DNA of 64,000 nucleotides from assembly GCA_025201365.1 (NCBI GenBank), contig JAIXMF010000020.1, forward strand, positions 308,953 through 372,952, in the 5' to 3' direction. Every line of letters starts with the position of its first letter. The stretch's first letter is position 1. Below are positions 14,904 to 24,685 of this stretch, one piece after another. Below the pieces are notes generated by a model. The model saw only the letters and a list, made by a program, of their open reading frames with translations. It made no database searches and was not told the origin of the DNA. The stretch comes from Syncephalis plumigaleata. Taxonomy: Eukaryota; Zoopagomycota; Zoopagomycetes; Zoopagales; Piptocephalidaceae. A program made the position numbers and the translations under genes.

Positions 14904-17900
14904 ATGATTGACTTTTTCCTTATCATCAGTAAGTGATTATGTATACACGCGCACGTACTACAATATATATGTTAGCGTAAGCAATAAACGATGAGGTCTT
15001 TGACCTGGAAAATCAATTTGAAGTTATTGTAACTAACTCGAATAAACAAATAATCATATAAACAAAAAGAAACAGTGGTGTAAGTCCGTCTACACCACAA
15101 TAATCTAGCAAATACAAGTCCGTCTGTATTTGCTATTAAAGCTAAAGAAGCTAAACTAAACTGAATAAAGGGAAAGAACGCTTGATGCTTTATTTAATAA
15201 TGAGTAGGTAATCATATTTATAGTGGGATTAGTGAGACAAGTGTAACATATTTGTATGTTAACTTGTCGTATTCATAACATCTCCCGGGACCACTGAAGA
15301 ATACGTCCGCGTATTCGACCACTCGGGGTAGTAGGGGCGTAGTCGATCACGATGAACATACTCAGTATGTCGTCGTCCGTTTATTAAGGTCTCCACTACA
15401 AATGTGCCATTGTGGAAATCACCAATGATAGTGGATGGCCCTCTCCATAAGGGACCTAACGTATCTTGTTGTTGTTGTTCAGCAATATTCTTCTTGATCC
15501 ATACTTGTTGTCCGACAGTTAAGTTATCGGGGCCGCGAGGTCGAGTTAACTTCTTCTCATGACGCATTACCGACTTCTGCTGTGTTTTGACTTGTCGTTG
15601 ACTGGCCGCTTCTCTTATTTTATTTACATGATCGGCTCGGGACCAAGAAGAAATAGTATTAGCGAACTCATCTTGTTGTTTCGCGATGGTGTGTGTAGGG
15701 AAAAGGTTATCAGCCGTAGTACGAGGTGGAATTCCATATACAAGTTCAAAGGGTGAGTATCCTGTCGTACTTTGACGGCGAATATTATAACAGTAGGTGA
15801 CATGGTTTAGCATTTGGCACCACTTGGTGGTGGATGATTGACTAGTAACATATTTAGCTAAAGCTTCTTTCAACGTACGGTTGACACGCTCCACAAGACC
15901 GTTAGACTGTGGGTGATAAGGACTTGAGTGTACGTGGGTTATATCGTGTTTAGCTAATAATACTTTGACAGCACCGGCGAATTCCAAGCCGTTATCTGTG
16001 TGTACTTCGGAAGGGATGCCAAAGCGGAATAATATTTGTTTACGAATGAAGTCGGCGACTCGAGCTGAAGTTTTCTTCGCAATCGCACAAGTTTCTACCC
16101 ACTTAGTTAAGCAATCGATTGCTACGATCACATAGCGTTTACGCGTGGCGCTTAAAGGTAAGATAATAAGATCAATGCTAAATCGATGGAACGGAGCGAC
16201 TACCGGAATGGGAACTAATGGTTGGACCTTTTGTGATCGAGCGCGTAGTTGACAAGCGGGACAGCCACGAATATAAGCTTGTATATCTGTCTTCATATCG
16301 GGCCAGTAATAGTTTCGACGTATGAGCTCCATGGTACTTTGTAAGGCAAAATGACCGGCTTCATCATGATGTAATTTCAGAATAGAATGAGCTTCTCGAA
16401 AGGGAACGACGCGAAGTAAGGGTTTAGGGGGAGGTTGAATAAAAAATAAAGAATTAAGACTAACGGAATAACGCTGGGATAACTGAATAAAATTGGAAAT
16501 GTTTTGAGGTAAGATATCCTCGGGCAGCTTCCGATGCTGCAGGTATACGACGAGACTAGAATATAACTCGTCGTCCATCTTGGTTTACTGGGTAGTAAGT
16601 GGGGTTTTACCGGTTGACCCAAAACCATTAATACCTCTTGTAGTGTCGGACAATTCATTGACTTCCCTCGCTTCTGGTGTGGCTACGGCCACGAGTACCA
16701 TTTGTGCAATTCGATCGCCTTGTTTGATATCGACGGCTCGGTCACCAACGTTGAGTAGAATAACATGAACGTTACCGCGAAAATCAGGATCAATGGTGCC
16801 TGCTAACGCAATTAGACCATGTCGATAAGTCAGACCACTTCGTGAACGAATTTCGCCCATATAGTTTTTACTAAACTCGAATGCTAAGTCTAGAGGGATC
16901 CTCACACGTTCGCGGGGTAAAATACAACAATCGGTAGCGGCACTCAAATCGTAGCCTACGGAGTGTGGCGTAGCACGTATAGGAGGTGTTGCTCTTTCCG
17001 TCAATCGCTTATAAAGGAGCAGAATGACATCGTGAGCATCAGTAGCTACAGCACCGACGAAGGGTGGACGTGATAATGCATCGGCATTGCGATTCTTCAA
17101 GCCTTTCTTGTACTCGATAGCAGGTCGAAATTCATCTACATGGAAGGCCCATCTAGCAAACTTCCTGTTAACCGGCTGGTTTCTGGCGATAAATTCGAGT
17201 GCTTGATGGTCAGTACGAATTACGACTTCGTTGCTGAGTACATATGGCCGAAAGTACTCTAATGCCCAAATTACGGCAGCTGCTTCGAGTTCTGTAGCCG
17301 TGGCTAGGTTCTTCTCTTCCGGTCGAGTCGATCTGCTGGCGTATACTACGGGATGTTCCTTGTTATTATCGTCACATTGTGATAAAATTGCTCCAAAACC
17401 ATCGTACGACGCATCAACTTCAATAATGAATGGCTTGTCGAAGTCGGGATACGCTAGTATTGGTGCTTCCGTAAGGCACTGCTTGACCTCGTCGAATGCC
17501 GCTTGTTGATCGGTAGTCCATTTCCAATCTACGTTCTTTTGTAACAGGACTCTCATTGGTGCCGTGAGTTTAGCAAAATTTGGCACAAAGCGTCTGTAAT
17601 ACGAGGCCAATCCTAATATAGAACGTAATTCGGAGACATTTTTAGGCGGACGACAATTGACGACAGCTTTAACTTTAGCTTCATCGGTCTTCAATCCTTC
17701 CCTCCCAGTACGGAAGCCTAAAAATGTGAGCTCACGTTTACCGAATGAACATTTGCTTAACTTTAATTTCAAGTTAGCAGTTCTCAGACGTTGAAGCGCT
17801 TCATCCAATCGTATGAGATGTTCTTCAAATGTTCTCGCAAACACTTGAATATCGTCCAGGTAAACGAATACCGATACCCATAGTAGTCCTGAATAAACCT

Positions 17901-20900
17901 GATCCATTAATCGTTGGAATGTAGCTGGTGCGTTTGTCAAACCGAATGGCATTACATTGAAGCGATAAGTTCCTTGTCGAGTGATGAAGGTTGTCTTATC
18001 CTTATCTTCGTCAGACATTTGCACTTGCCAGTATCCCGATGCGAGGTCGAGAGCTGAAAACCAAGTAGCACCTCGCATAGCATCGAATATCTCGTTTATT
18101 CTAGGTAATGGATACTCGTCTCGCCGTGTAACGTTGTTCAGCTTACGATAATCCACGCAAAAGCGTAAATCGCCATCTTTCTTGCGGACGAGAACTACGG
18201 GAAATGCCCATGGACTAACCGATGGTTCAATAACACCTCTTGTTAACATTTCCTGTATTTCCTTCTGTAGGAACTCGTTGTCCTTTGGGGAATAATGATA
18301 TGGACGGCAGCGAATAGGGGGAGCGTTGTTTGTGTCGATTGTATGTTGAACGAGGTCTGTACGGCCTAGGTCTTTCGAGTCCCTAGCGAAGAGGTCGTGG
18401 TTACGCAGCAACAATTGTAATAGCTGATCTCGCTGTTTCTCCGTGAGCTCCGAGTCCATTTGTCGAAGTATGGCTTCTTTATCTACTTCAGGTAAGACGT
18501 CCTTTGCTAATAATGTCGTAGCTGAATCCTGTCCGTTTACCATTGTTGATAAATACACTTCTATATCGGCTTTCGATCTAATGACTTTGGGCGACTCGGT
18601 GATAACATCCATCCATCCTAATCGAGTATTTGCCGGTATTGCAATACTTTGTTCACCATTATTGATGAAAGGTAACTGAATGGATTTACGTGGACCGTAT
18701 GCGAATAGGGGCGTTACTCCTAATGGCAGCAATGTCGCTTGATCAGCTTCAAAAATGTAACTGACTTGTTGATGTGGCGCATCGAAGGTAGTATTACGTA
18801 GCGGTAGGATCAATAGACCATGCGCCGCAATATTGATAGGCTGTAGGTTACGGATCTCCTGTATAGTCGTTGGCTTGGGATTGCTGACAAACACTTGGCC
18901 TACGTCCTCTTCTTCACGCCATATCGGTTGTGTGACACGTTGCTCGTTAATAGAGAGTTCAATGTATTTCTTGCCCAATGAAATCGTTGCATCATGTTTC
19001 TCTAACCATTCATTACTAATCAACAGCTCCAAGTCATTCGTGTCAATTACCGTAGCGTCAATAAAGGCTGTTTGAGTGCTAAATTGTACAGGTAATTGCT
19101 TGACTTCTCCCATCGTTGAGACGACGTCGCTCGTTATGCCACGAATGAGTGTAGGGACAGGATTCGTAATGGTGATACCGAGGCGTTTCATAAACGTTGA
19201 ACCAATAATACACGATGTTGCACCAGAGTCGAGAATAGCTGCTACCTTCTGTCCATTAATCGTGACTAACGTCTTTGTAGGTGTCTTCCGCGGGATACTC
19301 AGAGTGGTGAGTTCGTCGGCTACTAGGACAGTCGCACCGGTATTCGGATCTCCACCATTATTGGTATCGGCGACACCAGGTAGCAAGTCCACATTCGGCT
19401 GTTGAATGAACACTGGCTCGTCGTCGTCATAATTGTATCCGTCATCGTCATCGTCGTACTGTGGTGTGTTACCGTCATGAGTCGTGGGTGGGACCTGTGT
19501 TCTTCCGTTAGCAACAGTCGCGACATTCACCGTCACTGTCCTCCGGTTATTGTTGCTATTCGTTGGGCACTGATTGGCGAAATGACCGGGCATCTGACAT
19601 TTGAAACAGTGAATTTTGTTCGGTTCGTTACGTCGCGCGTTGGGGCGGTTTGTGGCCTGTGAGTGCGATTGTCGTGTAACGTTTCCTTGGTTTGTGACAG
19701 GTACATATTTCCACTGGACGCAATAACATGACACTGCATACTTTGTTGACTTGGGTGGGTTTTCTATCTGTTCACAACTAAATTCGTATTGTGTCACGCC
19801 ATTGACTTCTATGAATTGAGACTCTGCACGTTTCGCCGCTTCCAACAATGTACTGAATGGAATCTTGTTTGAGCTTTGTGTCCTTTGAATGTGGTGCAGG
19901 TCAGAAAGCAAAATAGATTTTATGCCCTTAGGTAGATTTCGTCGGAAATGAGCTGTAAGACCTTCTTCTGCCATGGGAATACTAATACTGCAGCGTTCGT
20001 GTAATTCACGCAACCTGTTGGAAAAGGTGTTGACATTGTCGCCACGAACAAACTTAGCAGTGTAATATTGGTCATGCCACATCTGTTCCATGCTAGAGCT
20101 TACAAACGTGTCGAGGAACTGCTTGCAGAATGAGTTTTCCGCCATTTTACTTCCACCGTCCGTATTTCTCCAACATGTCATGGTAGCGCTGCTCAAGTGG
20201 TACCATTCTAGAGCGCGTTCTTCTAGATATAGTCGTACGTAGTGTACCATTTGTTCCTCCTTTATGTTTCTGAATCTTGCATTTGACTCAAAGGTTTTCA
20301 ACCACTTGATAGGATCTTCATGTGGTATACTACCATTGAAACGGAATACATCGGGATCAGCGTGGAGGTAGTTAGAACGGCAACAAGTAGCGTTGAATAA
20401 TTGATCATTTGTGTGTTGCGCGTTACGAGTGGTGTGATGTTGGTGAGGGCTATCACTGTGCCCGTTTGACGAAGTAGTGTCCTCCTGCTGTGGATCCGGC
20501 TCGTTCCTAACAGAAGAAGCTCGTGATTTACCGGTTACACTTCCTTCGTTGTTGACAGCCCGTGTTAGATGGTAGAGGTCTGGCATCTCAGCAATTGGTA
20601 TTGACTTTACACGGCACAATGAGTTAGTTGCACCACAATTAAAAAACGCTTCCACTTCCTCCCATTCTTGATTGTACGCTATGAATGCGATAGAGTAAGC
20701 TATGGACGCTAAGAACCACTTAGTTGTGTCCGTATTTTGCTGCTTGCTATACCTATTAAGCCCATTGTGTATGGCATTCACTGCTTCGTCCAGCTTGTTT
20801 TCTCTCTGCTCTGTTTGGAAGAAGTCATACCATCCGCGGATAAATGGGAGAGGCTGTGAATCATTCGTGGCACCAGGGTGATACGCTTCATTTTGCTGAC

Positions 20901-21200
20901 GCGGAAGTTGGGGTGGTGGTTGGTGCGTATCGAGTTGCACAGAATGAGGTGGTGATTGGTGTGTATCGAGTTGCACAGGATGAGGTGGTGATTGATGTGC
21001 AGTCTCCTCCAAAGTTTCCTGTATTGGAGAAGTTGGCGCTACTTCGTATGTTGCTTGTGGGTATGTATTCATGGGCAATGAAGCGTCCTCGTTGGCTGAA
21101 TCATGGTCGGATTGAGGGCTTGGATCATGACCAGGAGTGCTTCTAGTACTCATTCTCCGTGAAGTTGACATACTGAAGGAGCTAATAAGATAAATAAAAG

Positions 21201-21231
<31 letters not shown>

Positions 21232-22156
21232 GGAGTAGAATGAAATGAACTAATAAGAATATGCGGTATACGGGCTCGTGGATTATGACTAAACCCGAGG
21301 TGTGCTCGCCATATGTTAGCGTAAGCAATAAACGATGAGGTCTTTGACCTGGAAAATCAATTTGAAGTTATTGTAACTAACTCGAATAAACAAATAATCA
21401 TATAAACAAAAAGAAACAGTGGTGTAAGTCCGTCTACACCACAATAATCTAGCAAATACAAGTCCGTCTGTATTTGCTATTAAAGCTAAAGAAGCTAAAC
21501 TAAACTGAATAAAGGGAAAGAACGCTTGATGCTTTATTTAATAATGAGTAGGTAATCATATTTATAGTGGGATTAGTGAGACAAGTGTAACATATTTGTA
21601 TGTTAACTTGTCGTATTCATAACAATATATTTATATCTATTAATTGTGCATCTGTTTATTAGTTGGGCTTTCGCCCAAGCGTAAATGGTTAAAGAAAACA
21701 GCACGTACATGTCCAATGTGCGGTGCCTGTGCTCTAATGCAAACGAGAGTTGACCAGCGTTTATCGTTGTTCTTTATTCCATTATTTCCAGTAAGCAATC
21801 TCCAGTGTAACTCGACGCTAACTAACCTGTACACGAATAATAACAATAATACATAGATAGTACGTGGCCATCGTGCATGGATATGTCACCGGTGTGGCTA
21901 CGTAGATCGACCTGGTGCGCGTGTAAATCGTAATCGAGCAGTATTCCCAGTCACGGTGCAAGGTCAGGCAGGACCGCCACCAGCATACGTTCCAGACAAG
22001 AATGAAAGAGCACTGGCAGAACCATCCACCATGAAGCATAGCAAAGATTTGGAAACATTAGAGAACGAATTGGCTATGGATCATTGCGATGCTTGTGGTG
22101 CAGCCATCGGATCCTCCAACTGGCGATTCTGTCCTCGTTGTGGCCGAGAACGGTAA
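14904..22156 (+). CDS. Small zinc-ribbon protein split by a retrotransposon in its first intron
   Basis: Three exons: 14904-14928, 21663-21790 and 21857-22156, encoding about 150 residues. It resembles the fungal zinc-ribbon family with two CxxC pairs and an FFIPLFP segment. Here CPMCGAC lies in exon 2, ICHRCGY in early exon 3, and a second ribbon CDACG...CPRCG ends the protein. Exon 1 encodes only MIDFFLII plus one base, and that base completes the Ile codon opening exon 2. The donor (GTAAGTG at 14929) and acceptor (TTATTAG ending 21662) are both intact. Between them lies an entire antisense Ty3 element; without it the intron would be about 74 nt, the usual size here. Whether the 6.7-kb intron is still spliced is unknown. 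Function of the family is not established. Confidence 0.72.
14970..15280 (-). repeat. 3' LTR of the Ty3/gypsy element
   Basis: 311 bp, identical to the 5' LTR. The integrase ORF runs 22 nt into it, with its stop at 15259-15261. Confidence 0.95.
15259..16578 (-). CDS. Ty3/gypsy integrase ORF, in frame downstream of ORF1 stop
   Basis: 439 residues. The N-terminal zinc-binding HHCC region includes LHHDEAGH and CPACQ (~residues 68-110). The catalytic core shows FSIDLI, HTDNGLEF and NGLVERVNRTLKEA, giving the D, D, E triad. The C-terminal region (GPLWRGPSTI, FVVETLINGR, EYVHRDRLRPYYPEW) is the usual SH3-like/GPY-F type end; no chromodomain is seen. The ATG is six bases after the ORF1 stop and in the same frame. 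Integrase could therefore be made by readthrough of TAA or by reinitiation. The stop codon lies inside the 3' LTR. Confidence 0.95.
   Translation of the reverse strand: MDDELYSSLVVYLQHRKLPEDILPQNISNFIQLSQRYSVSLNSLFFIQPPPKPLLRVVPFREAHSILKLHHDEAGHFALQSTMELIRRNYYWPDMKTDIQAYIRGCPACQLRARSQKVQPLVPIPVVAPFHRFSIDLIILPLSATRKRYVIVAIDCLTKWVETCAIAKKTSARVADFIRKQILFRFGIPSEVHTDNGLEFAGAVKVLLAKHDITHVHSSPYHPQSNGLVERVNRTLKEALAKYVTSQSSTTKWCQMLNHVTYCYNIRRQSTTGYSPFELVYGIPPRTTADNLFPTHTIAKQQDEFANTISSWSRADHVNKIREAASQRQVKTQQKSVMRHEKKLTRPRGPDNLTVGQQVWIKKNIAEQQQQDTLGPLWRGPSTIIGDFHNGTFVVETLINGRRHTEYVHRDRLRPYYPEWSNTRTYSSVVPGDVMNTTS
15281..15292 (-). other. Weak polypurine tract before the 3' LTR
   Basis: The minus strand reads GGTCCCGGGAGA directly before the LTR's TGTTATG. 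Only the last six bases are all purine, so this is a short and interrupted second-strand primer site. Confidence 0.4.
16585..21171 (-). CDS. Ty3/gypsy Gag-protease-RT-RNase H-dUTPase polyprotein
   Basis: One open frame of 1528 residues. The N-terminus is low complexity with a 13-residue repeat (HQSPPHPVQLDT-type, residues ~60-90). The Gag region ends in a CCHC zinc knuckle CFKCQMPGHFANQC (~residue 520). The aspartic protease is marked by AAILDSGATS (~650), reverse transcriptase by FSALDLASGYW and the catalytic YLDD (~1104), and RNase H by YASRSTRPEEKN and RTDHQALEF. From about residue 1385 to the end is a dUTPase with all five trimeric dUTPase motifs recognisable: SVGYDLSAA, RSRSGL, AGTIDPDFRGNV, GDRIAQM and RGINGFGSTG. 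The stop TAA (16587-16585) is followed in the same frame by two codons and the integrase ATG. In lentiviruses such as EIAV and FIV the dUTPase also sits between RNase H and integrase; that is family knowledge, not descent. Confidence 0.96.
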   Translation of the reverse strand: MSTSRRMSTRSTPGHDPSPQSDHDSANEDASLPMNTYPQATYEVAPTSPIQETLEETAHQSPPHPVQLDTHQSPPHSVQLDTHQPPPQLPRQQNEAYHPGATNDSQPLPFIRGWYDFFQTEQRENKLDEAVNAIHNGLNRYSKQQNTDTTKWFLASIAYSIAFIAYNQEWEEVEAFFNCGATNSLCRVKSIPIAEMPDLYHLTRAVNNEGSVTGKSRASSVRNEPDPQQEDTTSSNGHSDSPHQHHTTRNAQHTNDQLFNATCCRSNYLHADPDVFRFNGSIPHEDPIKWLKTFESNARFRNIKEEQMVHYVRLYLEERALEWYHLSSATMTCWRNTDGGSKMAENSFCKQFLDTFVSSSMEQMWHDQYYTAKFVRGDNVNTFSNRLRELHERCSISIPMAEEGLTAHFRRNLPKGIKSILLSDLHHIQRTQSSNKIPFSTLLEAAKRAESQFIEVNGVTQYEFSCEQIENPPKSTKYAVSCYCVQWKYVPVTNQGNVTRQSHSQATNRPNARRNEPNKIHCFKCQMPGHFANQCPTNSNNNRRTVTVNVATVANGRTQVPPTTHDGNTPQYDDDDDGYNYDDDEPVFIQQPNVDLLPGVADTNNGGDPNTGATVLVADELTTLSIPRKTPTKTLVTINGQKVAAILDSGATSCIIGSTFMKRLGITITNPVPTLIRGITSDVVSTMGEVKQLPVQFSTQTAFIDATVIDTNDLELLISNEWLEKHDATISLGKKYIELSINEQRVTQPIWREEEDVGQVFVSNPKPTTIQEIRNLQPINIAAHGLLILPLRNTTFDAPHQQVSYIFEADQATLLPLGVTPLFAYGPRKSIQLPFINNGEQSIAIPANTRLGWMDVITESPKVIRSKADIEVYLSTMVNGQDSATTLLAKDVLPEVDKEAILRQMDSELTEKQRDQLLQLLLRNHDLFARDSKDLGRTDLVQHTIDTNNAPPIRCRPYHYSPKDNEFLQKEIQEMLTRGVIEPSVSPWAFPVVLVRKKDGDLRFCVDYRKLNNVTRRDEYPLPRINEIFDAMRGATWFSALDLASGYWQVQMSDEDKDKTTFITRQGTYRFNVMPFGLTNAPATFQRLMDQVYSGLLWVSVFVYLDDIQVFARTFEEHLIRLDEALQRLRTANLKLKLSKCSFGKRELTFLGFRTGREGLKTDEAKVKAVVNCRPPKNVSELRSILGLASYYRRFVPNFAKLTAPMRVLLQKNVDWKWTTDQQAAFDEVKQCLTEAPILAYPDFDKPFIIEVDASYDGFGAILSQCDDNNKEHPVVYASRSTRPEEKNLATATELEAAAVIWALEYFRPYVLSNEVVIRTDHQALEFIARNQPVNRKFARWAFHVDEFRPAIEYKKGLKNRNADALSRPPFVGAVATDAHDVILLLYKRLTERATPPIRATPHSVGYDLSAATDCCILPRERVRIPLDLAFEFSKNYMGEIRSRSGLTYRHGLIALAGTIDPDFRGNVHVILLNVGDRAVDIKQGDRIAQMVLVAVATPEAREVNELSDTTRGINGFGSTGKTPLTTQ
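21300..21311 (-). other. Primer-binding site, probably for tRNA-Arg
   Basis: Two bases inside the 5' LTR the minus strand reads TGGCGAGCACAC. Its first nine bases are complementary to the 3' end (with CCA added) of the tRNA-Arg(UCG) found at 36910-36982 in this window; base 10 differs and the next three match. Another Arg isoacceptor may fit better. Confidence 0.6.
21314..21624 (-). repeat. 5' LTR of the Ty3/gypsy element
   Basis: 311 bp, identical by eye to the copy at 14970-15280. Being upstream in the element's sense it should carry the promoter. It contains two near-palindromic blocks (plus strand ggtgtaagtccgtctacacc and tacaagtccgtctgtatttg) whose stem-loops share the loop word AAGTCCGTCT. 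Confidence 0.95.
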
Positions 22157-24168
22157 AATGGATTGTATTCGCACCTTATGTAATTAGGTATGGTGCACAT
22201 CAGCATCAATACACATTTGTCGCTAACATTATTAGATAGATTATAATGATAAGCGGTCATCGAGATGTCGCGGCATATTTGTTTATAGCCATTGAAATAA
22301 AGTATTCAATATTACTAGTCTATTAATAATGACTTTGCACAACTGTTAACATCATTAATTAAATAGATTGTTTATTAATAAATGTATAGAATTTTGTAAT
22401 GCAATGCTAATAACTTTTATTAATGCCATTCTTTATGATTATTTCCTCCTATCTTTCCCTTACCTTTTTGTTAATGTTCCCATTAGTAAGTTTGTTACCT
22501 TTTATTCCTTTCACTTTCCTCACTATCTCATCTCCCCTTCGTTCATTTGTTTATTCGCTCGTTCAATAATCACGTAACAATTACCGTAACACATAGACGA
22601 TAGCAATGCTCGTTAACACACACACACTCGTCTATTGCTTTTTATTCTTTTATTCGTCCTCTGACAACACATACACCACTACAACTCATGCTTTTCCTCT
22701 TACTCCACCTTCGTTTACAGTCATCTACAGGCTACGCTTAGCTGCAAGCGTATACTACTTGTCTTTGTGTTGTTCTCGGTCGGTCGTCTTATTCCCGTCT
22801 AGTCTGCCGCTTTGCCACTGACTACTTGTCGAATATGTTGATTGTATGTCGCGTACTCGTATTTTGTATCGCTACTCGTCGGCAGCCTCACTCCAATCTG
22901 TATATTCTGTCATAAGCACACTTTGCTCTTCACGCTGTGTAGTAATTGGTTCTTTATTCGTTGTCGATCAACGTGGCATATACCCCACTGGGTCTTTCAT
23001 GCTGGTCTATCCTCTATTCAGTTCTCTCTTTCTCGCTCCCTTGTCTACTTGCTTGCGACACTCCCTTGCCCTCACTCGTGTATATCTATTATTTCATGTC
23101 GTGTCCTTTGTTCACGTCGTTTGCTTGCCGCGTTGTATCACTTTATTCGCGTTGACTTGCTGATCTTTGCTTGTAGTATGTGGGAACACGTACGCATACG
23201 TAACACTCGCGCTATGCATTAGGCACCACACTTGCTTGCCAGCATACAACGTCTCCACTCGCTGCTTTGCATTATTTACTCGTGCTTTATAAATATATGC
23301 AAGTACGTGGTACTCGTGTTAATTACTAGCCAGTGCTGTTTGTTCTTCTGATTGCGACATGGATACGTAACGAACACTACGCCCTCTACTCGTGTGTTGT
23401 GAAAGTACGCGTACATACATAATATCCGCGCTAACTACTACCCATCACGTCGCTTAGCATTTTGTATTTGTAGTGGTACTGTCTGACATTGTATTGCATA
23501 TTGTATATGAGCCGAGGAAATCCTATATGATGGCTATATCTTTATTTGCATAGTATATATCAATAACTAACATGACACTAGTAGAGGGTAATAACGGCAT
23601 TTGTACATCCATTCATTGATCACTAGCATGGTATTACAGGTCTTTTCCAACCGATTAATACTGTTAGTCATTACCATTTGTTCTTATTACTAAATAATCT
23701 TGCACATTCATTAGCACCATTATTATTACTGAAGTCGATATATAACATTAGTGTCTGTGTACGTCATTAACGCTCTCTATAGTACATTCGCCTTGTAATA
23801 CCTATTAATCGTGTTCATTATATGACTGCGTATACAGTATCTTAGTGTTATACATTGAACATCGTATGCTTATAAATATGATACTTTATTAGCATTCTAT
23901 ATAAAACATTATATCTATTGACTCTATCCTACATTGTAGCGTATCGATGATAACTTGTTTTTCTTTTCACTAGGTAATAACTCGCATTGACGATGTGCGT
24001 ACCGCTATGTGAAGTAGCGCGATATATTGGCTCATTTTACCGTGATATATCAAAACCAAGTAATTAACCATAGAGTATTATAACATGGACATGCTATTCT
24101 CTGCTTTAATGGCCTAGCAACATGCCCATTAACAATAATATTGGTTCTATATTGCACAATCGCTCGTT
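22157..24168. other. 2-kb gene-free region with a pyrimidine-rich tract
   Basis: From about 22430 to 23300 the plus strand is strongly T+C rich with many ACTCG, TACTTG and CACTCG words and several overlapping but unconvincing ORFs. From 23500 to 24150 it is AT-rich. No RNA gene or protein signal seen. Confidence 0.6.
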
Positions 24169-24184
24169 AATTTAAAATCGCGCC

Positions 24185-24500
24185 TTTTTTTTTTTTTTTT
24201 TCTTGTTAGAACATATTTGGCTATATGCCGTCTTTTATTATAAATGAATAAACCAGGGTTATAATAACAAACAATTGACAAACAGCCCAATGCCCACGGA
24301 ATGGAAATGTGTCTTGCGAGTGCAGACCACGGTTGTGTAGCAGAAAACCAACTAGCATATAGTCGGTAGGTTAATAAATGTCAACATTTCTGTTAACTAG
24401 TTAGAAATGATACCTTTTTCCCTATGACGGGATTGGCAGGAATCGAACCCAGGACCTATTCGTCCGAGAAATAGAGCGTAACCACTTGGCTACAACCCCA
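24185..24500 (-). mobile_element. tRNA-derived SINE, copy 1 (full length)
   Basis: About 316 bp on the minus strand. It has a tRNA-like head (GGGGTTG acceptor start, A box TAGCCAAGTGG, perfect B box GGTTCGATTCC), a ~210-bp unrelated body, the end TTCTAACAAG and a 17-A tail (plus-strand T run 24185-24201). It is flanked by a perfect 16-bp target duplication, 24169-24184 and 24500-24515. The tRNA-like part can fold with a 7-bp acceptor stem, but D and T stems are imperfect, so I read it as a pol III promoter head rather than a working tRNA. It differs from copy 2 at only a few positions. The target duplication lies 74-89 bp upstream of the tRNA-Ile gene, in divergent orientation. Confidence 0.92.
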
Positions 24501-24588
24501 ATTTAAAATCGCGCCGGACGCAGCGATTTTGGCGGTAAAAGGTGCATTTGCCGAGTGTGGTTCCTTTTTTGGCAAAAAATTTTGGTGC

Positions 24589-24685
24589 GCTCCCGTAGCT
24601 CAGCTGGTTTAGAGCGCCGTGCTTATAGGATATAAACTATACCAAAGTCACGCGGATGTCGCGAGTTCGATCCTCGCCGGGAGCA
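24589..24685 (+). tRNA. tRNA-Ile(UAU) with intron
   Basis: Acceptor stem GCTCCCG pairs with CGGGAGC, followed by discriminator A. A box TAGCTCAGCTGG and B box GAGTTCGATCC (one change from consensus) are present, and the D and T stems pair well. The anticodon loop reads CTTATA before an intron of about 20 nt (GGATATAAACTATACCAAAG) whose TATA can pair with the anticodon, as usual for eukaryotic pre-tRNA-Ile(UAU). A T run follows downstream (~24690-24710). Confidence 0.93.

Larger units (their letters stand above)
14970..21624 (-). mobile_element. Complete Ty3/gypsy LTR retrotransposon with dUTPase domain
   Basis: A 6655-bp element bounded by two 311-bp LTRs that I find identical, each beginning TG and ending CA. 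It is flanked by the 5-bp duplication ATATA (14965-14969 and 21625-21629). Order on the minus strand: 5' LTR, primer-binding site, ORF1 (Gag with zinc knuckle, protease, reverse transcriptase, RNase H, dUTPase), stop, ORF2 (integrase), short purine tract, 3' LTR. RT before IN places it in the Ty3/gypsy group. Identical LTRs and unbroken ORFs mark a recent insertion. It lies antisense inside the first intron of the zinc-ribbon gene. No chromodomain is evident at the integrase end. Confidence 0.96.

Noticed and set aside
16580-21146. Plus-strand ORFs within the retroelement
   Set aside because: Shadows of the long antisense polyprotein frame.
22368-23222. Overlapping plus-strand ORFs up to 126 codons
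   Set aside because: Low-complexity Ser/Leu/Cys products of the pyrimidine bias, with no start context, intron pattern or family motif.
24427-24500. tRNA-like sequence with anticodon-loop CGG, also at 37077
   Set aside because: The T and D stems pair poorly and it is the head of a 300-bp element with A tail and target duplication, so it is the SINE promoter region, not a tRNA gene.
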